The notes below the pieces were generated by a model. It was not told the DNA's origin and ran no database searches. It saw only the letters and a list, made by a program, of their open reading frames with translations. A stretch of 64,000 bases of DNA from Dicaeum eximium (taxonomy: Eukaryota > Chordata > Aves > Passeriformes > Dicaeidae): contig VWZP01003807.1 of NCBI GenBank assembly GCA_013396995.1, forward strand, positions 496,001 through 560,000, written 5' to 3'. Below are positions 37,301-49,930 of the stretch, piece after piece (position 1 is the first letter of the stretch; each line of letters opens with the position of its first letter). A program made the position numbers and the translations under genes.

Positions 37301-38999
37301 TCTGCAGCAGGAGAGTTTCATTTCAGGTGAAAAGGTTTCCTCCAGTCAGTTTTTCAGACTGACGCCCTTTTTCACGTAGAAATTTCCTTAGAGTGAAGTG
37401 TCAGGGAAAATATTTGTATGTGCAAAATTATTTCCATTTATTTATGCAGCAATCTCAGAAGCACACTAAATTCCTTTTTATAAAAGAAACTAGAATGCAA
37501 CATTATACAAAGATAAAACTTAACAGTATCCCTCCTTGAACTGGGATCCACTTTGTCCTTGGATATAACATTATAATAGAGAAAACTGAGAGCTGAGTTT
37601 GAGAAGATAGAAGAATGAAAACTTAAAACAAACACTATTATATTTTCTTTTGACTTTTTATAACAGATATTTTTATCTCTAAGACATTCTTTTGCATGTC
37701 TCCATTTATTAATTTCTGGAGGTTTTTTTAAATGCTTCACACATTACCTTTTTTATACAACCTTCTGCAGTAAAAAAAGTCATTGACATTTTAAAGAAAA
37801 TATTCAATACCACATAGATGTGTTTTGTTTCCATTGTAAGTGCACACACATGGGCACAAACAGATTTTTGGAGCACACATTTATTATTGTAAATAAAGCT
37901 AACATTTATTAGTTGCTCAAAGAATGAAGTTTTTTGTATAAAATGCTATGCAAAACCAGTATTTTTAACTTTAAATCTATTCCAAAGAATGATGAAGTCA
38001 ACATTTATGAATACAAAACAAGCTTGAGACCTGAAAGAGCCATATAATAGTTGCTGTCCAAATTTCTACACAGCTCAACAAAGCCCCTACTTATGTTTTG
38101 TTAACAAACCAAAGAAATAAGGACTCAGCATAGATCAGGAAAATTAACTGCAGTATTTTAATTGCAAAGAAATTATTTTTTCTTCCATATATATTCAGAG
38201 TTTTATTTGTTTTCCAATTTAAAATATGTAGTTTACTTATGATTGGCTTTACACCACAGCCCGGGATTTAAAACTGTGACAAATCAAGGACTTCTGAAAA
38301 CTGAGCTGTCTTGCATTCTCTGTGTCTTAAAATTTCCCTTTCTCCAGCTACTTGTGCCACTGTTCTTCTGGCTCTTTTTTTGGCTGAAGATGCTAACTTC
38401 AAAAGAAAATAATAATAAACTGATTTTCACTATTCTTTTTTAATCCAAGATTAGCAGGCTGAATTGACAATTAAGAGCTATTAGTATTCTTTCTCTTCTA
38501 ATCTCCTGTTGGGTCTGTTATATTCTCAGCCTCTGTTTTACTACTTGATACTGTTAGCAAATGTCAGTGTTCATCAGTATCACAGTTTGTTTTACTGCAG
38601 GAAATGATTTCAGTTGAATAGAAATGGAAGGTGAAATGCCATTAGAGAAACAATGTTAAGCACTGAGACTCAGTTCTTCAGAATGATGTTTTTATTATTA
38701 TTTTATGGCTCCTGAAGACTACCCTTTCTTGATAGACAGAAAAAGTGAAAATTTTAATACACTGGGGAGTATTATACAATTTGTCTCCTCAGTACTTGCT
38801 TCACTTTTTCTGCTACAGGAAAGAGAAAGCATGCTGAAAAAAACAACCAACCAAACAAAACCATCCCCATAATACATGCAATCACCCACAGACAAATTTT
38901 CTGCTTCTTGAATTCGGTAGAAGTTCTGCAGGAAATGTAAGGGTAGGAATAACACCGAGCCACTTGTGTATAGTGTGTGCTGTACCATTCATCCTGATC
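34387..38999. other. Unique sequence with two longer unassigned frames
   Basis: Plus-strand frames of 133 codons (34501-34902) and 149 codons (35275-35724) sit in DNA that is less AT-rich than its surroundings. The second has an opposing 92-codon minus-strand frame. I recognise no domain, signal peptide or membrane segment in either, and the first ATG of the 149-codon frame has a poor start context (T at -3). I do not call them genes. A pyrimidine-rich tract lies at 37080-37240. The stretch at about 36230-36440 is repeat-free and could be a conserved non-coding element. Confidence 0.35.
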
Positions 39000-39011
39000 T
39001 GAACAATGTAA

Positions 39012-39097
39012 TGGGAAATGGGAAAAAGGAAAGGGAAAGGGAAAGGGAAAGGGAAAGGGAAAGGGAAAGGGAAAGGGAAAAGGAAAGGGAAAGGGAC
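39012..39097. repeat. (GGGAAA)n hexamer repeat
   Basis: About thirteen GGGAAA-type units, uninterrupted from 39033 to about 39080. The plus strand has many successive GGG tracts with 3-base loops, the simplest G-quadruplex pattern. The all-purine strand is also a mirror repeat able to form triplex DNA. The Arg/Glu-rich and Leu/Ser/Phe-rich open frames across it are artefacts. Its complement is found at 9043-9102. Confidence 0.95.
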
Positions 39098-42000
39098 AAG
39101 GTCAGGCAAACGAAAAGGAAATACTTGAATATGTGTCTCTCAATCAGGTAATATGACAACTTAAATGTATATAACTTAAATATGTTTATAAATATATTCA
39201 CTTTATGAGTCTGGCTGGGTTGCAGTTCATTTTCTACATAGTAGCCAGTATTGTGCTGTGCTTTGGATTTCTCACTAAAGCACTGTTGATAAAAACAGTG
39301 TTGTGACTACTTCTGAGCATTGCTTGTAAAACACTAAGGTTTTGGGGTATTTGTTTTGTTTTGGTTAATTTCTTTTTTCTCCAATCTACTCCCAGCAACG
39401 AGTAGACTGAGGATGCAAAAGAAGTTGGGAGGGTACACAACCTTAGCAGTTGACCCGAACTGATCAAAAGGATATTCAAAGTAACATAACATAATTTATG
39501 CTCCTCATTAAAACTGTGACACTCATTGCTCAGAGAATAGCTGGGCATACTTGTGAGAGGTGGTGAGGCATTACCTTTGTATCACTTTCTTTTTTAGTTT
39601 TTTTTTTTTCCCTCCTTCCTTCACCCTTTAAATTGTATTCATCTAGACCCAGGAATGTTTTAGTTTTACTCTTCTTGCTCACTGTCTTGTCCAGCAGGAG
39701 CAGAGAGGAAGCAGTTGGCCATTTGATTTTTAGGTGCTTGATGGGATCAACCCACCACTGTATAGAAAACAGAGGTTTTCAGCTTTCAGAAACCAAAGTA
39801 GTTTCTTTGCTTAGCAAGAATAAAGGGATAGGCAACAGTCTGAGTGGTGGCAAAGAGACATGGTGAAAGGGATAGTGTAATTTACAGAATGGTCATATGT
39901 CGTCTGAAGGTGATATTAATTTTGTGTGGTGCATATAAGCATGAGTACTGAATATGTAAATACTCACTGGGGAGATATAGAGGAGGAAATGAGACACTGT
40001 TCAGTATTACAGTAACATATTTAAGAAAAGAGAAATACCAGTGCTAGCTCTTTCTTCCATCAATATTTTTGTCTCTAGAGTTATTCAGGTAATAGGAGAA
40101 AGTTCCATCCTCTAACAATGTGGGTACTGGTGGTTAATGAGCACCTTCAACAATGACATACCTTAGAGTCTCCTTAATTTTCATGTTAAAAACTAGTAAA
40201 AGACCTAATTTTAGTCAGATTTTCTTCAAATGTTGGGTGCTAAATATGTCTAATTGAGATAGCAAATTTAGATTCATATCTATAAACAGCAGTTCTTCCC
40301 TTACAGCGGGAGGTTGAGTTCCACTGTATTTAAATCATGTGATTTAGATCACAATCTTTTCATAAGTTTACACCACAACTGTTAGCTTAGTATTTACCTG
40401 TATAGTTATTTTGTGAATTGTCATTTTCCCTATCCATAGTATATGAAAAAGAGAAGTTACCCTTTGAAAAGTTTATGTGGAGTGAATATAGACTTGGAAT
40501 AGTAAAAAACAGAATTATAAAAAGCTGAAAGAAAGGCTCTCAACTCAAAAAACATTAGAAAAAAATATTATTTCTATTTAAAATTTTAGTCAATTATTAT
40601 GAATTATATTTAGCTTTTTAGTATTCAATATAATAACAGTAGATAAAAACAAAAAGTAAAGATGAATAGCTTACAACAAATACTAACAGCTCTAAGTGCT
40701 GCAGCTATTTCACAGGAAACATTTTTTCTCCACCTTGTACCAAGGTGGTAGTTAATCACAACCTTTTTTCCTAACTTGTAACCTTTTTCTGTTGCTTTCT
40801 TCTCTCTACTGCCTCAATCTCTATTAAAACAGGCTGCTCAAAAGCCAAAGCTTGCTAAAAGCACTCATGGGAGGGCCAGCATGTAAAATCCATGTAACAG
40901 TTCATTATTTTCAGGAGTAAGTACAAGCAGCGTTGTGAGAATATTTTAAATAAGTAGTGAATAAACAATACAAACCAATACACCCTGGTCCTAATGTATC
41001 TGAAAGGATTTTTATTTGTCATTGCTATTTTAGTATTTTGGCTGACTTGAATGAATTTTTTTTTTTAATGTGAGCCTTTATTATCTGATTTCTAACAGAA
41101 AGCAACAGGGAAAATGATAGAAAAACAAATCAAGAAGTAGGTATCTAGAATCATATTGGGCACACAGAACTGTGCACCTTTCCTGTCAAAGTGAATAAAT
41201 CAGCCCTGTAAATGGACTTGAGTTACTGTGTATCATGCTTTAGATTGTTTGGGATTTTTTTTTTTTTTGTATTTTGGAGGTGTTTTTTTGTGAGGTTTTG
41301 GGAGGGTAAGTTTTGTTTTGTTTTGTTTTTTCTCAAAAAGGTCACTTACCCATTTAATGGTATATACTGATGAGAATTACCATATGGATTCAAAACCTCT
41401 TTTAGGTACATGGTTTAGACCTGTCTTTTCACAATTATACCTAGGTATTTTCTCCATCAAAAAGTTCTGTGAGTAAATAAATAAATTAAATTCCTATTAA
41501 AGTTCTACCCAGACATTTTATCTGCTAGTTTAATTAAGGTTATGTAATGTAATATTAACGGATAAAGGGAGATGTAATCCCAAGCATCAATAGAGTTTTA
41601 CAATTTCCTAGTCTGAAAAGTAGGTGTAGACATTGCCAGATTTATATCAAAAAAGGATTCCTATTTCATTTGTTCATACTGAGAAAGAAGATTCATTACT
41701 CTGAGAGTAAAGATACATGTTAGCAAGATAACCCAAATTAATGAGGAAAAAAACACATAGATAACATAAAAGTAAAAACTAAAAAGTGAAACTGAGATAG
41801 ATAAGGGTTGAGAAAAAAAGTGAAAAACAAGTCAGAGTTGGCTCATATAAAAAAAAACCCCTGTATTCATTTTTGTCCACAGTTAGAATTGTCTTACCAT
41901 TTTAGATGACAGCTTTCAATCAGCCTCCCACTAAAGTGACCTTCAGCGACCACATTATGACACAGCCATTCCAAATCATCAGTGCAAAAAGCAAGCACAG

Positions 42001-42659
42001 AAGTTTCTATATGATGTTGCATATTTCAGGGTCTAAGAGACCCTGGTGAATTGCTGCATGAGATGCATGAGAAAAGATAAGTTGCTTCCCAGCTTGGGAT
42101 GGGTAGGCACACTCTGAGCAGGGAATTAATAAAACATTCCTGGTAGTGAACATGACAGAGAACAAAAATTTCAAAGTCCATGCTGAACTGCTAAACTGAG
42201 CTCGTGATGTTGAATTATTGTTCATGTTTTTCCTTTACCTCAGTTGTCCCAGAACTCTTTTGTCACAAATGGTGGATGATGATTATATGTTTTACTTAGG
42301 GCAAGTATTTTAGGAGATTTTCCCTCAGTCTGTCCACACTTCTAGGCAGTTTTCCCTTCCTACTTTGAAAAAGACATTTGTCCTTTTCTTATTCTACTGA
42401 AATATTTTTACATGATTACTCTAAAATTGTGATGAACAACAAATTTAATGATAAAGAACCTATTAGGCTCAGCATAAGAGCAGGGACCATAACATAGGCA
42501 TCATCTTTGACTCAATCTGCTCTCCAGAGCCTCATAGCCCAGCTACATCTAATTTTTGTTGATTCATTCTGCATAATAGCTATAAGATACCATAATCCTC
42601 TCTGTCTGTGCAGTTAAATCTCTCCCAAGATCCTCATCTTCTCATATCTTGCTTATTGG
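39098..42659. other. AT-rich unique sequence with T/G-rich tract
   Basis: A T-rich tract with TTTTG units lies at 41249-41335. Pyrimidine-rich DNA lies at 39588-39625. No repeat family or gene is recognised elsewhere. Confidence 0.4.
41249..41335. repeat. T-rich tract with (TTTTG)n
   Basis: A T13 run, TGTTTTTTTG units and a perfect TTTTG run at about 41312-41330. It is low complexity. Confidence 0.85.
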
Positions 42660-43150
42660 AAAGTCTTTCTTTTCAGCTTTGAGGGATGATCTTGCCTCAG
42701 TCAAATCTATTCAGAATGCTACCATAAGGAATATTTTCCTAGCTCACTTCTCTTCCCTTTATGCCCTTCCACTGATTTTTCTATCTGATCAAATATTCAC
42801 TATTTTTCTTTATTAACAGGTACCCTAATGGCCAATCCTCACACTACATACCTAGTTTCTGTTTTCTATGAGCCCAAGCCTGGGTGCCTTCATCACTCTT
42901 GCTACATTTTGCAGCAAGCAATTTCAGGCTTACTCTCATACTTCCTTTCATGCCTGGGAGGATCTCCTTTAAAAGACCCCTAGAGCTATCTTGTAATCCA
43001 CCATCAATTCTCTTCCTAAAGCTGTTATTGGCTATGATGCATAAAAGAAACCAAAGCCCCATAGCAATTGGTGCAGTAAAACATAGTCTATATTGCTAAG
43101 CAGTGTTTGTCTCCTGGTCTCTTTGCAGTGCTCTGTTTTCATCCTGCATT
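42660..43150 (+). mobile_element. Probable ancient amniote LINE relic (L3/CR1-like 3' region)
   Basis: The order of short blocks follows the 3' part of an old LINE family well known from turtle and crocodile sequence: 'ttgcctcagtcaaatc', 'attcagaatgcta', 'catgcctgggaggatctcc' (42953-42969 region), 'atccaccatcaattctcttcctaaa' and 'gctatgatgcataaaag'. The same order in better copies is a C-terminal reverse-transcriptase end followed by 3' UTR. The match is diverged and scattered, so the family name is tentative and the edges are approximate. The open frames at 42844-43099 on both strands are incidental. Confidence 0.5.
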
Positions 43151-44044
43151 CAGTACAAAGACTGTCACCTCAACTGGAACAAGAAAATACTTTAGCTCTA
43201 CCTCATACCACATAGCTGAGAAGGGTCATAACTCATTATTTGGATTCCCAAGCATTACTTAAATACAGAAAGCAGCAGATGATATTCTAGGATTTTTAGT
43301 GCTCTAGCATTCTCTACGAGTAGGTGTTCATTTCTTACCAGAATTTTACTTTTTTCTTTCAATGTATATTGAAAAGAAAAATGCAACCAAACAAAACACA
43401 TAGAACACATTGTAACAATTAATTAAATTGGAATAGACCAATCTGCAGTAAACTACATTTTTAAATGTAAAATAGTTATTGGATAATAATCGGACAATAA
43501 TTTTTTTTTATAAGTAGGACTCCTTTGGCTATGTTATAAACTTCACTATGTAACCTGTCCTCTATATGCAGACAAGGAAGGGAAAACATCATGGGGCTAT
43601 ATACCTGTTGGTATCTCCTGCTAGTAAAAGAGTCCCTGTGTGACAGGCTTTAATGTCAACAGGCATTTAAACTAAAGTTAAGTTAATTTCTACCTATCTT
43701 TTCTTCTTACACTTTGTACCAAATACAGCAAATAAAGTCGCTGGCAGATAAACATCAATTTTAAAGCAAATATTAGAATGCATTTGTGTCAAACCTACCT
43801 GCAAGGATTAAGATCATTGAATAAGGATACCATAGCAGCAAGGACTTTGTCTAAATCTGTCCAGATCCTTTTCCTGGATTTCCTTTCCCTAGGTAAGGAG
43901 AAGAGGGTGTTCTACAGACCTTGCCCCTTTATGGAGTCAGGACAGAAGCAGGCATGAATTTATGTCTGGTAACCAGAAAAAATTTCTAGGTTGCCTAAAG
44001 AAATGAAATCTCCTCAACCTATAAAACTCCTTCAATTAAATGTC

Positions 44045-44071
44045 AAAAAACCAAAAAAACCAAAAAAACCC
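44045..44071. repeat. (AAAAAAACC)n short repeat
   Basis: Three units of A6-A7 followed by CC, directly upstream of the 23-base duplication. Confidence 0.85.
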
Positions 44072-44073
44072 AC

Positions 44074-44116
44074 AAAACTTCAAGAGGAATGCTGTGAAAA
44101 CTTCAAGAGGAATGCT
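44074..44116 (+). repeat. 23-base tandem duplication
   Basis: AAAACTTCAAGAGGAATGCT occurs at 44074-44093 and again, identical, at 44097-44116. This is a recent local duplication, given the lack of any mismatch. Confidence 0.95.
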
Positions 44117-44986
44117 TATATGAAAATAAGTAAATCAAAGGCAATAAACAGTGAAAACTGAAAACTCTGCTTAAGTCCTAGTTTCAAACTTGGCAACACA
44201 ACTAGCTCTTTTCACAGTAGCAGAAGATATTTCAGTAATAGATAAAGGGCTTTATATGTCTGTCATATAAATTAAGTGTGAAAACATAAAAATGTTCAAA
44301 ACATTGTTAGCATTGTTAGAAAAAGAGAGATTCTCCTAAAGAAATTTCTAAAGAAATTTTAGTTGACTGATATTATATAATTAGTATGTAGAATGTGCTA
44401 AGAAAAACTGAAAACAGGAATGATATTAATAGTAACATAAAAATAAATAAGGTTTTATACTTTTTGTTATATCCATTTTAGATGTATTTTAAAAGCTTTT
44501 TAAAAGCAGAGAGTACATGCTACTTCTAGCACAAAAGTCCAAAAAGTAAGACTTCTAGGATAGAAGAATGGACAAAATTTTCACTTATATTACCTGAAAA
44601 AAGTGCCCAGGCCATTATTGCATCTGTCACAGATGAAGAAGCTACCGTTATGCATCATTTATCCATTCAATGGTTTACAGCTCCAAGTATTCTAGGGAGG
44701 TCACAAATTCACCAGCTATCAGAAAGAACTAGATTCTGTGCTTGGAACTACAATTTAGTGTGGAAGAATTCATAATGTCTGTGTAGCCAAGCAGCTGGTT
44801 AGACATCTGAGGCGGCTCAAACGTGTAGATAATGTTGCTTTAGTTCATTTGAAACTTATGCTCCATAAAATAATTAAAGATTGACCTTTTTCATGTGAAA
44901 ATGTAGCTATTCCTCAAGTCTAAGAAGCAAGCTTGTCTATACTAGTAAGATTTAAAGGATGTGATGTTTTTGACTGGTATCGACCC

Positions 44987-45032
44987 GCTGCAGAAGGAAT
45001 TAAGGAGATCACTGCAATTCCTTCTCTGCAGC
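44987..45032. repeat. Imperfect hairpin, 15-base arms
   Basis: GCTGCAGAAGGAATT at 44987-45001 pairs with the 3' arm at 45016-45032. The 3' arm is the exact complement apart from a duplicated CT, which leaves a 2-base bulge. The loop is 14 bases. It is too short for a standard microRNA precursor, and no transposon terminal repeat is recognised. Confidence 0.8.
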
Positions 45033-45560
45033 TATGCTAGACAGGCAGATTACAGGAAGATGGCAATTACAAATTTGGTTTTGCAAATGACCCTAAATAG
45101 TTCAGTGTAGCAGACGTGAATGAAGTTTGGAGTTATTAAGGCAAGCTGAGTAATTCTAGCCTTACTAACTTACTAGAATCTGAGGGAGGAGTTTCCTTCT
45201 ATCCCCAAGATATTATTTGTGGAAACCAACTTCCTACAGGGCCTATAAATGAAATTTTCCCAATGAGAAGGTCAGGTTATTAAAGTGTTTCTTGAAGGCT
45301 GCCTATTTTAAACTCACCTGAGACCACCCATCTGGCAACAATTACAATTAGACTCTTTGCCAAGAAATTATGAAAGCAAAAACATTTTCTATCCAACATA
45401 AAGAAAACCCTCGGTCTAAGTAGCAATACTTATGTGAATTAACAGACTCATATTTCCAGCTGCAACACATTTCTTGTTTCCAGTACCTGATACATGCTGC
45501 TCGTTATTCTTTAAATCGAATAAATCTGCAGCCAGTTCTCAGGTGTCTGTTCTCTGCATG

Positions 45561-45576
45561 AAAAAAAAAAAAAAAA
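45561..45576. repeat. A16 homopolymer
   Basis: Sixteen A followed by A-rich sequence to about 45610. No retroposed body is recognised upstream. Confidence 0.9.
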
Positions 45577-47038
45577 GATAAAAACTAACCAAAACCAAAG
45601 AAAACAAAAGTCATAAAACTACTGCATTCAATTGCTTCTTACACTTCCTGTAGGGACCACATAATTATATTGCTGCTTAGTTAGTCAAAACTTCCAAAAG
45701 CACTTTGTTATTCAAAGCAATACTCACAAAAGCCTTCAGTGTTTAACATTTTTTTTTGCCAAATTGCAATTTTTAGTGCTAGGGTAGCATCCTCTAAGTG
45801 ACTTAATGGCTGCACAGCTGATAATCAGTGGGGAAAATGGCAGAATGACCCAATATTTATGCTCCACTAAGCAGAAAAGTTTGGTTTTACTTTCTGTATG
45901 AAATGGTCAATAAAAGTAAAAATAACCCCTTGAAAAGTCTTAAATAATACCTAAAAAAAGGGGAAATTATATAATCCCAAGATAATTTTTACATCACAGC
46001 TGTTAATAAGGAGAACAGAGAACTGAAACTAACAACACGAAATCTGATGAGCTTGAAATTGTATTGAACTGGTGAGTAAACACAATTTATTTAAGACCAT
46101 ATCCAAAAGAAGAATGAGACATAAGTTACAGGTTGCCCTCATATTGTATATTTCCAGGTGCTTAAAGTTTCTCTATGTGTCTGCATTTTCCTTCCTGAAG
46201 TGTCTCAGGTGTAGAAGATCCATACTTGCTTCCTGTTCAATGAATGAACAACACAGAGTAAGCACTTGAGGTAATGTAATTTTCAAAGGGTGCACAGCAA
46301 GCTCCACGTGTTGGGATGCTCCAAAACTGCAACTGGAACAGGCTTTATACTTTAAAAATGGACTAAAGAGTAGATAGATCAGACATGGTTTAGCTATGAT
46401 ACAGAGACTGAATATTTTTTAAAAAACCCTATATTTTAGTTAATCCTTAGTCAAAGGACACAATCACTGGACTCCAGACTATGCAAAAGTAGGCATATTA
46501 TTAACCTGAGACAGGAAAACTTCACAGAAATAAAATCAACATCTCTGAGTGCAAAGTATAAAAGAAGCACTACTCTGTATACAAGGGACATCTTCTAAAG
46601 TACATTTGTGAATTCAATTAACTCTAAAGATCATCTATTTTCTTAAGCTTGTGTTTATGTAATGTAAAACCGATGATGTTTGGGCAAGATTTGCCTAAAT
46701 TTGCCGGTGGTTTGCACGATTTGAAGGACCTACCTCTGCCTTGTACCCCTGACACAAGGGTAGATTCATCTGCTGATATCAGATGTGTAGGTATTATTTA
46801 AAACTCTATCATTTTCTGATATTAAGCAAATATTAAATGCAGACAAAGAGAACTGGAGGAAGACAATAATGTGGAAACTTAGAATAGTTTCACTCAGATG
46901 TAAAAGCAAATAAAATTAAAAATAAGTGACCGTTTATTCTGCTGTATTTACTATTAATAAGTTAGTATGGGTTAAAAAAAATACAGTGTGAATACACTTA
47001 AAAAGCCAGAGAAGTGACACATTTACTATCATACATAG

Positions 47039-47656
47039 AGTACTGTCATTTTTTAACCCCAGTCAGCAGCTCAGCCCCACAGAACTCCTCACTCACTCCC
47101 CACTGCTAGGATGGGAAGAGAATCAGAAGTGTACAAGTGAGAAAACTTGTGGGTTGAAATAGAGTTTAATAGGTAAAGCAAAAGCTGCTTTTGCAGACAG
47201 CTATGGACAAAGTAAAAAAAAGGAATTCCTTTGTCACTTGCTATGGACAAAAGGATTTTCAGCCGCCTCCAGGAAATCAGTGATCCACCACATGTAGTGG
47301 TGACTTGGGAAGACAAAAGTCATCACTCCAAATGTCCCCCCTTACCTCTTCTTTACCCTGTATTACATGCTGAACATGACACCATATATCATGGGATGAA
47401 GGACAACATCCTTTGGCCATTTGGTGTTGGCTGTCCCAGCTGTGCCCCTTCCCAGCTCCTTGTGCACCCCCAGCCTGCTCACTGGTGGGGTGGGGTGAGA
47501 GGCAGAAAAGCTCTTGACTCTGTGTTAGTGCCACTCAGCAACAGCTAAAACATCCTTGTGTTATCAACACCCTTTTCATCACAAATTCAAAACATAACAC
47601 CATGCAAGTTCCTAGGAAAAAAATAACTCTATCGCAGCCAAAATCAGTACAAGTGC
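47039..47656 (+). repeat. Candidate 5-bp target duplication around second LTR
   Basis: AGTAC at 47039-47043 and AGTGC at 47652-47656 flank the TG...CA ends of the LTR. They match at four of five bases, consistent with an older duplication that has since mutated once. A chance match is possible at this length. Confidence 0.5.
47044..47651 (+). mobile_element. Solo LTR of an avian endogenous retrovirus
   Basis: The unit starts TGTCATTTTTTAACCCCAG and ends AAAATCAGTACA, 608 bases. It follows a widespread bird LTR whose better copies start TGTCATGGTTTAACCCCAGC and end in CAGCCAAAACCAGTACA. Internal landmarks are 'gagaaaacttgtgggttgaaata', 'tttaataggtaaagc', 'cttgggaagacaaaagtcatcactcc', 'ttgtgcacccccagcctgc' and 'taactctatcgcagcc'. 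No retroviral coding sequence adjoins it on either side. The core promoter region around 47350-47400 is decayed. The open frames at 47231-47548 (105 codons, plus) and 47277-47534 (85 codons, minus) are inside the LTR and are not genes. The precise family is not assigned. Confidence 0.9.
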
Positions 47657-48785
47657 ATTAGACTATAAATACGTGTTGCAATCCTTATATTGCAAAACTG
47701 AAAAGTAAAATATCTGATTATTTCAAGGCAATCCAGATACAGATATCTTTGAACTCCAGACTATACTTCTGTCTTTGATTTGGTTCCACAACTAACTGTG
47801 AGAGAATGTGTCCCATATGGATCATTGCCAGGTTAACTGGGCATTTTTTAAGCCAAAACTGACCTCAGAATTCAACAAACTCAAATGGCCATCAATATAT
47901 ATATCCTTAAATACAAACATCATTTTGCTCAATATAAATTGCTCCTTCTATCAAATGAGCAGCTGTATTCTGTCACTTATATCCTCAGCATGAATTTAAG
48001 GTGTCCTTCTATTTTTGCTGTATTCCACCATTATGGTAATAAAATTTTAAGTCACCAGAGAAGAGCTCTGCTCAGAGAGGAAATCACACAAGCTCTTAAC
48101 CAGATGCAGGTGGAGCGAGAAGGCTTAGTACTATTGTACTGTTTGATCATCCAGAAGAAACTGCAAATCTAATCGGATCCCTCTGTTGAGAACTTCACGA
48201 ACAAAAACCAGGCACATACTACTCAAAGCAGAGGAGATGATATAACCTCATCCAAAGCCTCCTGTTGCTTTCCACATCCCACAGTAATCATTTAAATCTG
48301 AATTGTACGAGACTTGGACAGCTTGGTCTCATCTGTGCCTGAGACTTACCCAGACACAGAAAAACATTTGACAGCTTTTTATTTGGGGTGAGAGAGGTAT
48401 AAAACTCCACATCATGTTCATGCTGAAACCATCATATCTATATTTTCATTTTATTCAGTAGAGCAATAGGGTTTTTGTGTCAAATTTGATTAAATTTTAC
48501 AGAGTTTCTATAGCAGTTGTTACATATATCTTTAACCATCTTTATTATTAAAAGGGGAGAGGTTGCCAGTGCTATCAATGTACAACTACTGCAATACTTT
48601 CTCCAGTGAGGCACTTAAAGTATTAATTCATAGATGATATGCAAGATTAAAAGATTAAGTATATTTCTATTATGAAAATATTGTCAATGCTAGTTTTAGT
48701 TCTATAAAACTGCAACTTTAACAGCAGCTTTGATATTGTTTTGTGCACGTGACAGTGGTGCAAAAGTTATGCATCAGCAGTGCCC
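47657..48785. other. AT-rich unique sequence, nothing recognised
   Basis: No repeat or exon is identified. Overlapping 61- and 95-codon frames at 47808-48172 are unremarkable. Confidence 0.4.
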
Positions 48786-48970
48786 TGGCAGTCAGGAGAG
48801 CCAAGTGTGTTCTGGGGTACACCAGGCACAGCAGCACCAGCTGGGCAAGGGAGGGGATGAATGAAACTAAAATTAGAGACATGGTTCAGTGCTGAACTTG
48901 GCAGTGTAATGTTTACACTTGGACTTGATGATCTTAAGGACCTTTTTCAATTTCTAATTCTATGATTCTT
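48786..48970 (+). mobile_element. CR1 LINE copy with large internal deletion
   Basis: The first part (48790-48858) matches the CR1 segment whose conserved text is 'tcctggggtgcat…ggagcagcagcaggtcgagggagg', seen here as TTCTGGGGTACACCAGGCA and GGGCAAGGGAGGGGATGA. After about 48880 the sequence jumps to the CR1 3' end, with 'ttggacttgatgatcttaaggacctttttcaa' and the terminus TTCTATGATTCTT. The intervening 300-400 bases of the normal element are absent. It is non-functional. Confidence 0.82.
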
Positions 48971-49930
48971 TGAAAAGGCCCATGCATTGATGAAATCAAT
49001 GTCACAAAATTAGAAGCAGCAACATAACAGAGGAGAAAACCTGTTGGTACACAATAAATAGAAATATAATCCTGAAATACATTACCTAACTGCATTTCCA
49101 CTCACCACTAGATAAGTGATTTAAATAAACTATTAGATGACCAAAATAACTACAAAATTGTACAGAAGAAAATATAAAGGACAAAAGGGGTTTACAAAAG
49201 CTCACACTTTTTTCTTTAAACAGCAAACACAATTTCTTAGAAAAAGTTAATGAAAAATCTAAGTATCTGATTAACTGAGAGAAGAAGGTACTTTTCTGAG
49301 ACAATATTTTTTCCTCTCATTTCTTTTAAAGTGAATAGAGGGATTTGTTGATCAAAACTATCTCTGTTACATCAGTCAAGAAGTAGAATCTTAATTCCAC
49401 CCATATTTTTGTGCACCTTCCCTTTTTAGCCAACACATAAACAACCAGCAAATATCTGCTAATGGAGGTCTGAATTCAGGATAGTCAAGAGAAAGGCAGA
49501 AGGAAATTTTGCTTCTTTCTTTTTAATCTGAACACGCAGTACAACTTTCTCTCTAAGTACCTAAGGACATATACCATGTGCCTTGGAAGCAAATAATAGT
49601 AGCAATAACTATTATTGTTTGTACTGAGTTTTACATTTACCAATCTCTGTGAAGACAGTAATTACTTTACTGAAACAGAGGTTCTGTCATTTACATTTCT
49701 CTGGGATGTACACACTGTTATGTGTGAACAGACTGAGCACATATTGAAGGTATATATTCTATCACCAATTAAGATTCCTTTTTAAAGAAAGGGCAATCAC
49801 TCTCTGAAAGCCAAATAAGGAGCTGTGAGCTCAAACTTTGCTATTAGCTCATCAAAATTCTGTAAAAGAAAGGAAAAAGAAGGCAAATTGGAAAGCCTAA
49901 GGGAGTTTTCACAACCTCCATCAGTGAATG

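Larger units (their letters stand above)
43151..47038. other. AT-rich unique sequence with small local repeats
   Basis: Contains an A-rich run and a 23-base duplication near 44.05 kb, the hairpin at 44987-45032, and an A16 run at 45561-45576. No gene or transposon family is recognised elsewhere. Confidence 0.4.

Noticed and set aside
38882..39201. Pro/Phe-rich, Leu/Ser-rich and Arg/Glu-rich frames around 39 kb
   Set aside because: They are translations of the GGGAAA hexamer repeat in three frames.
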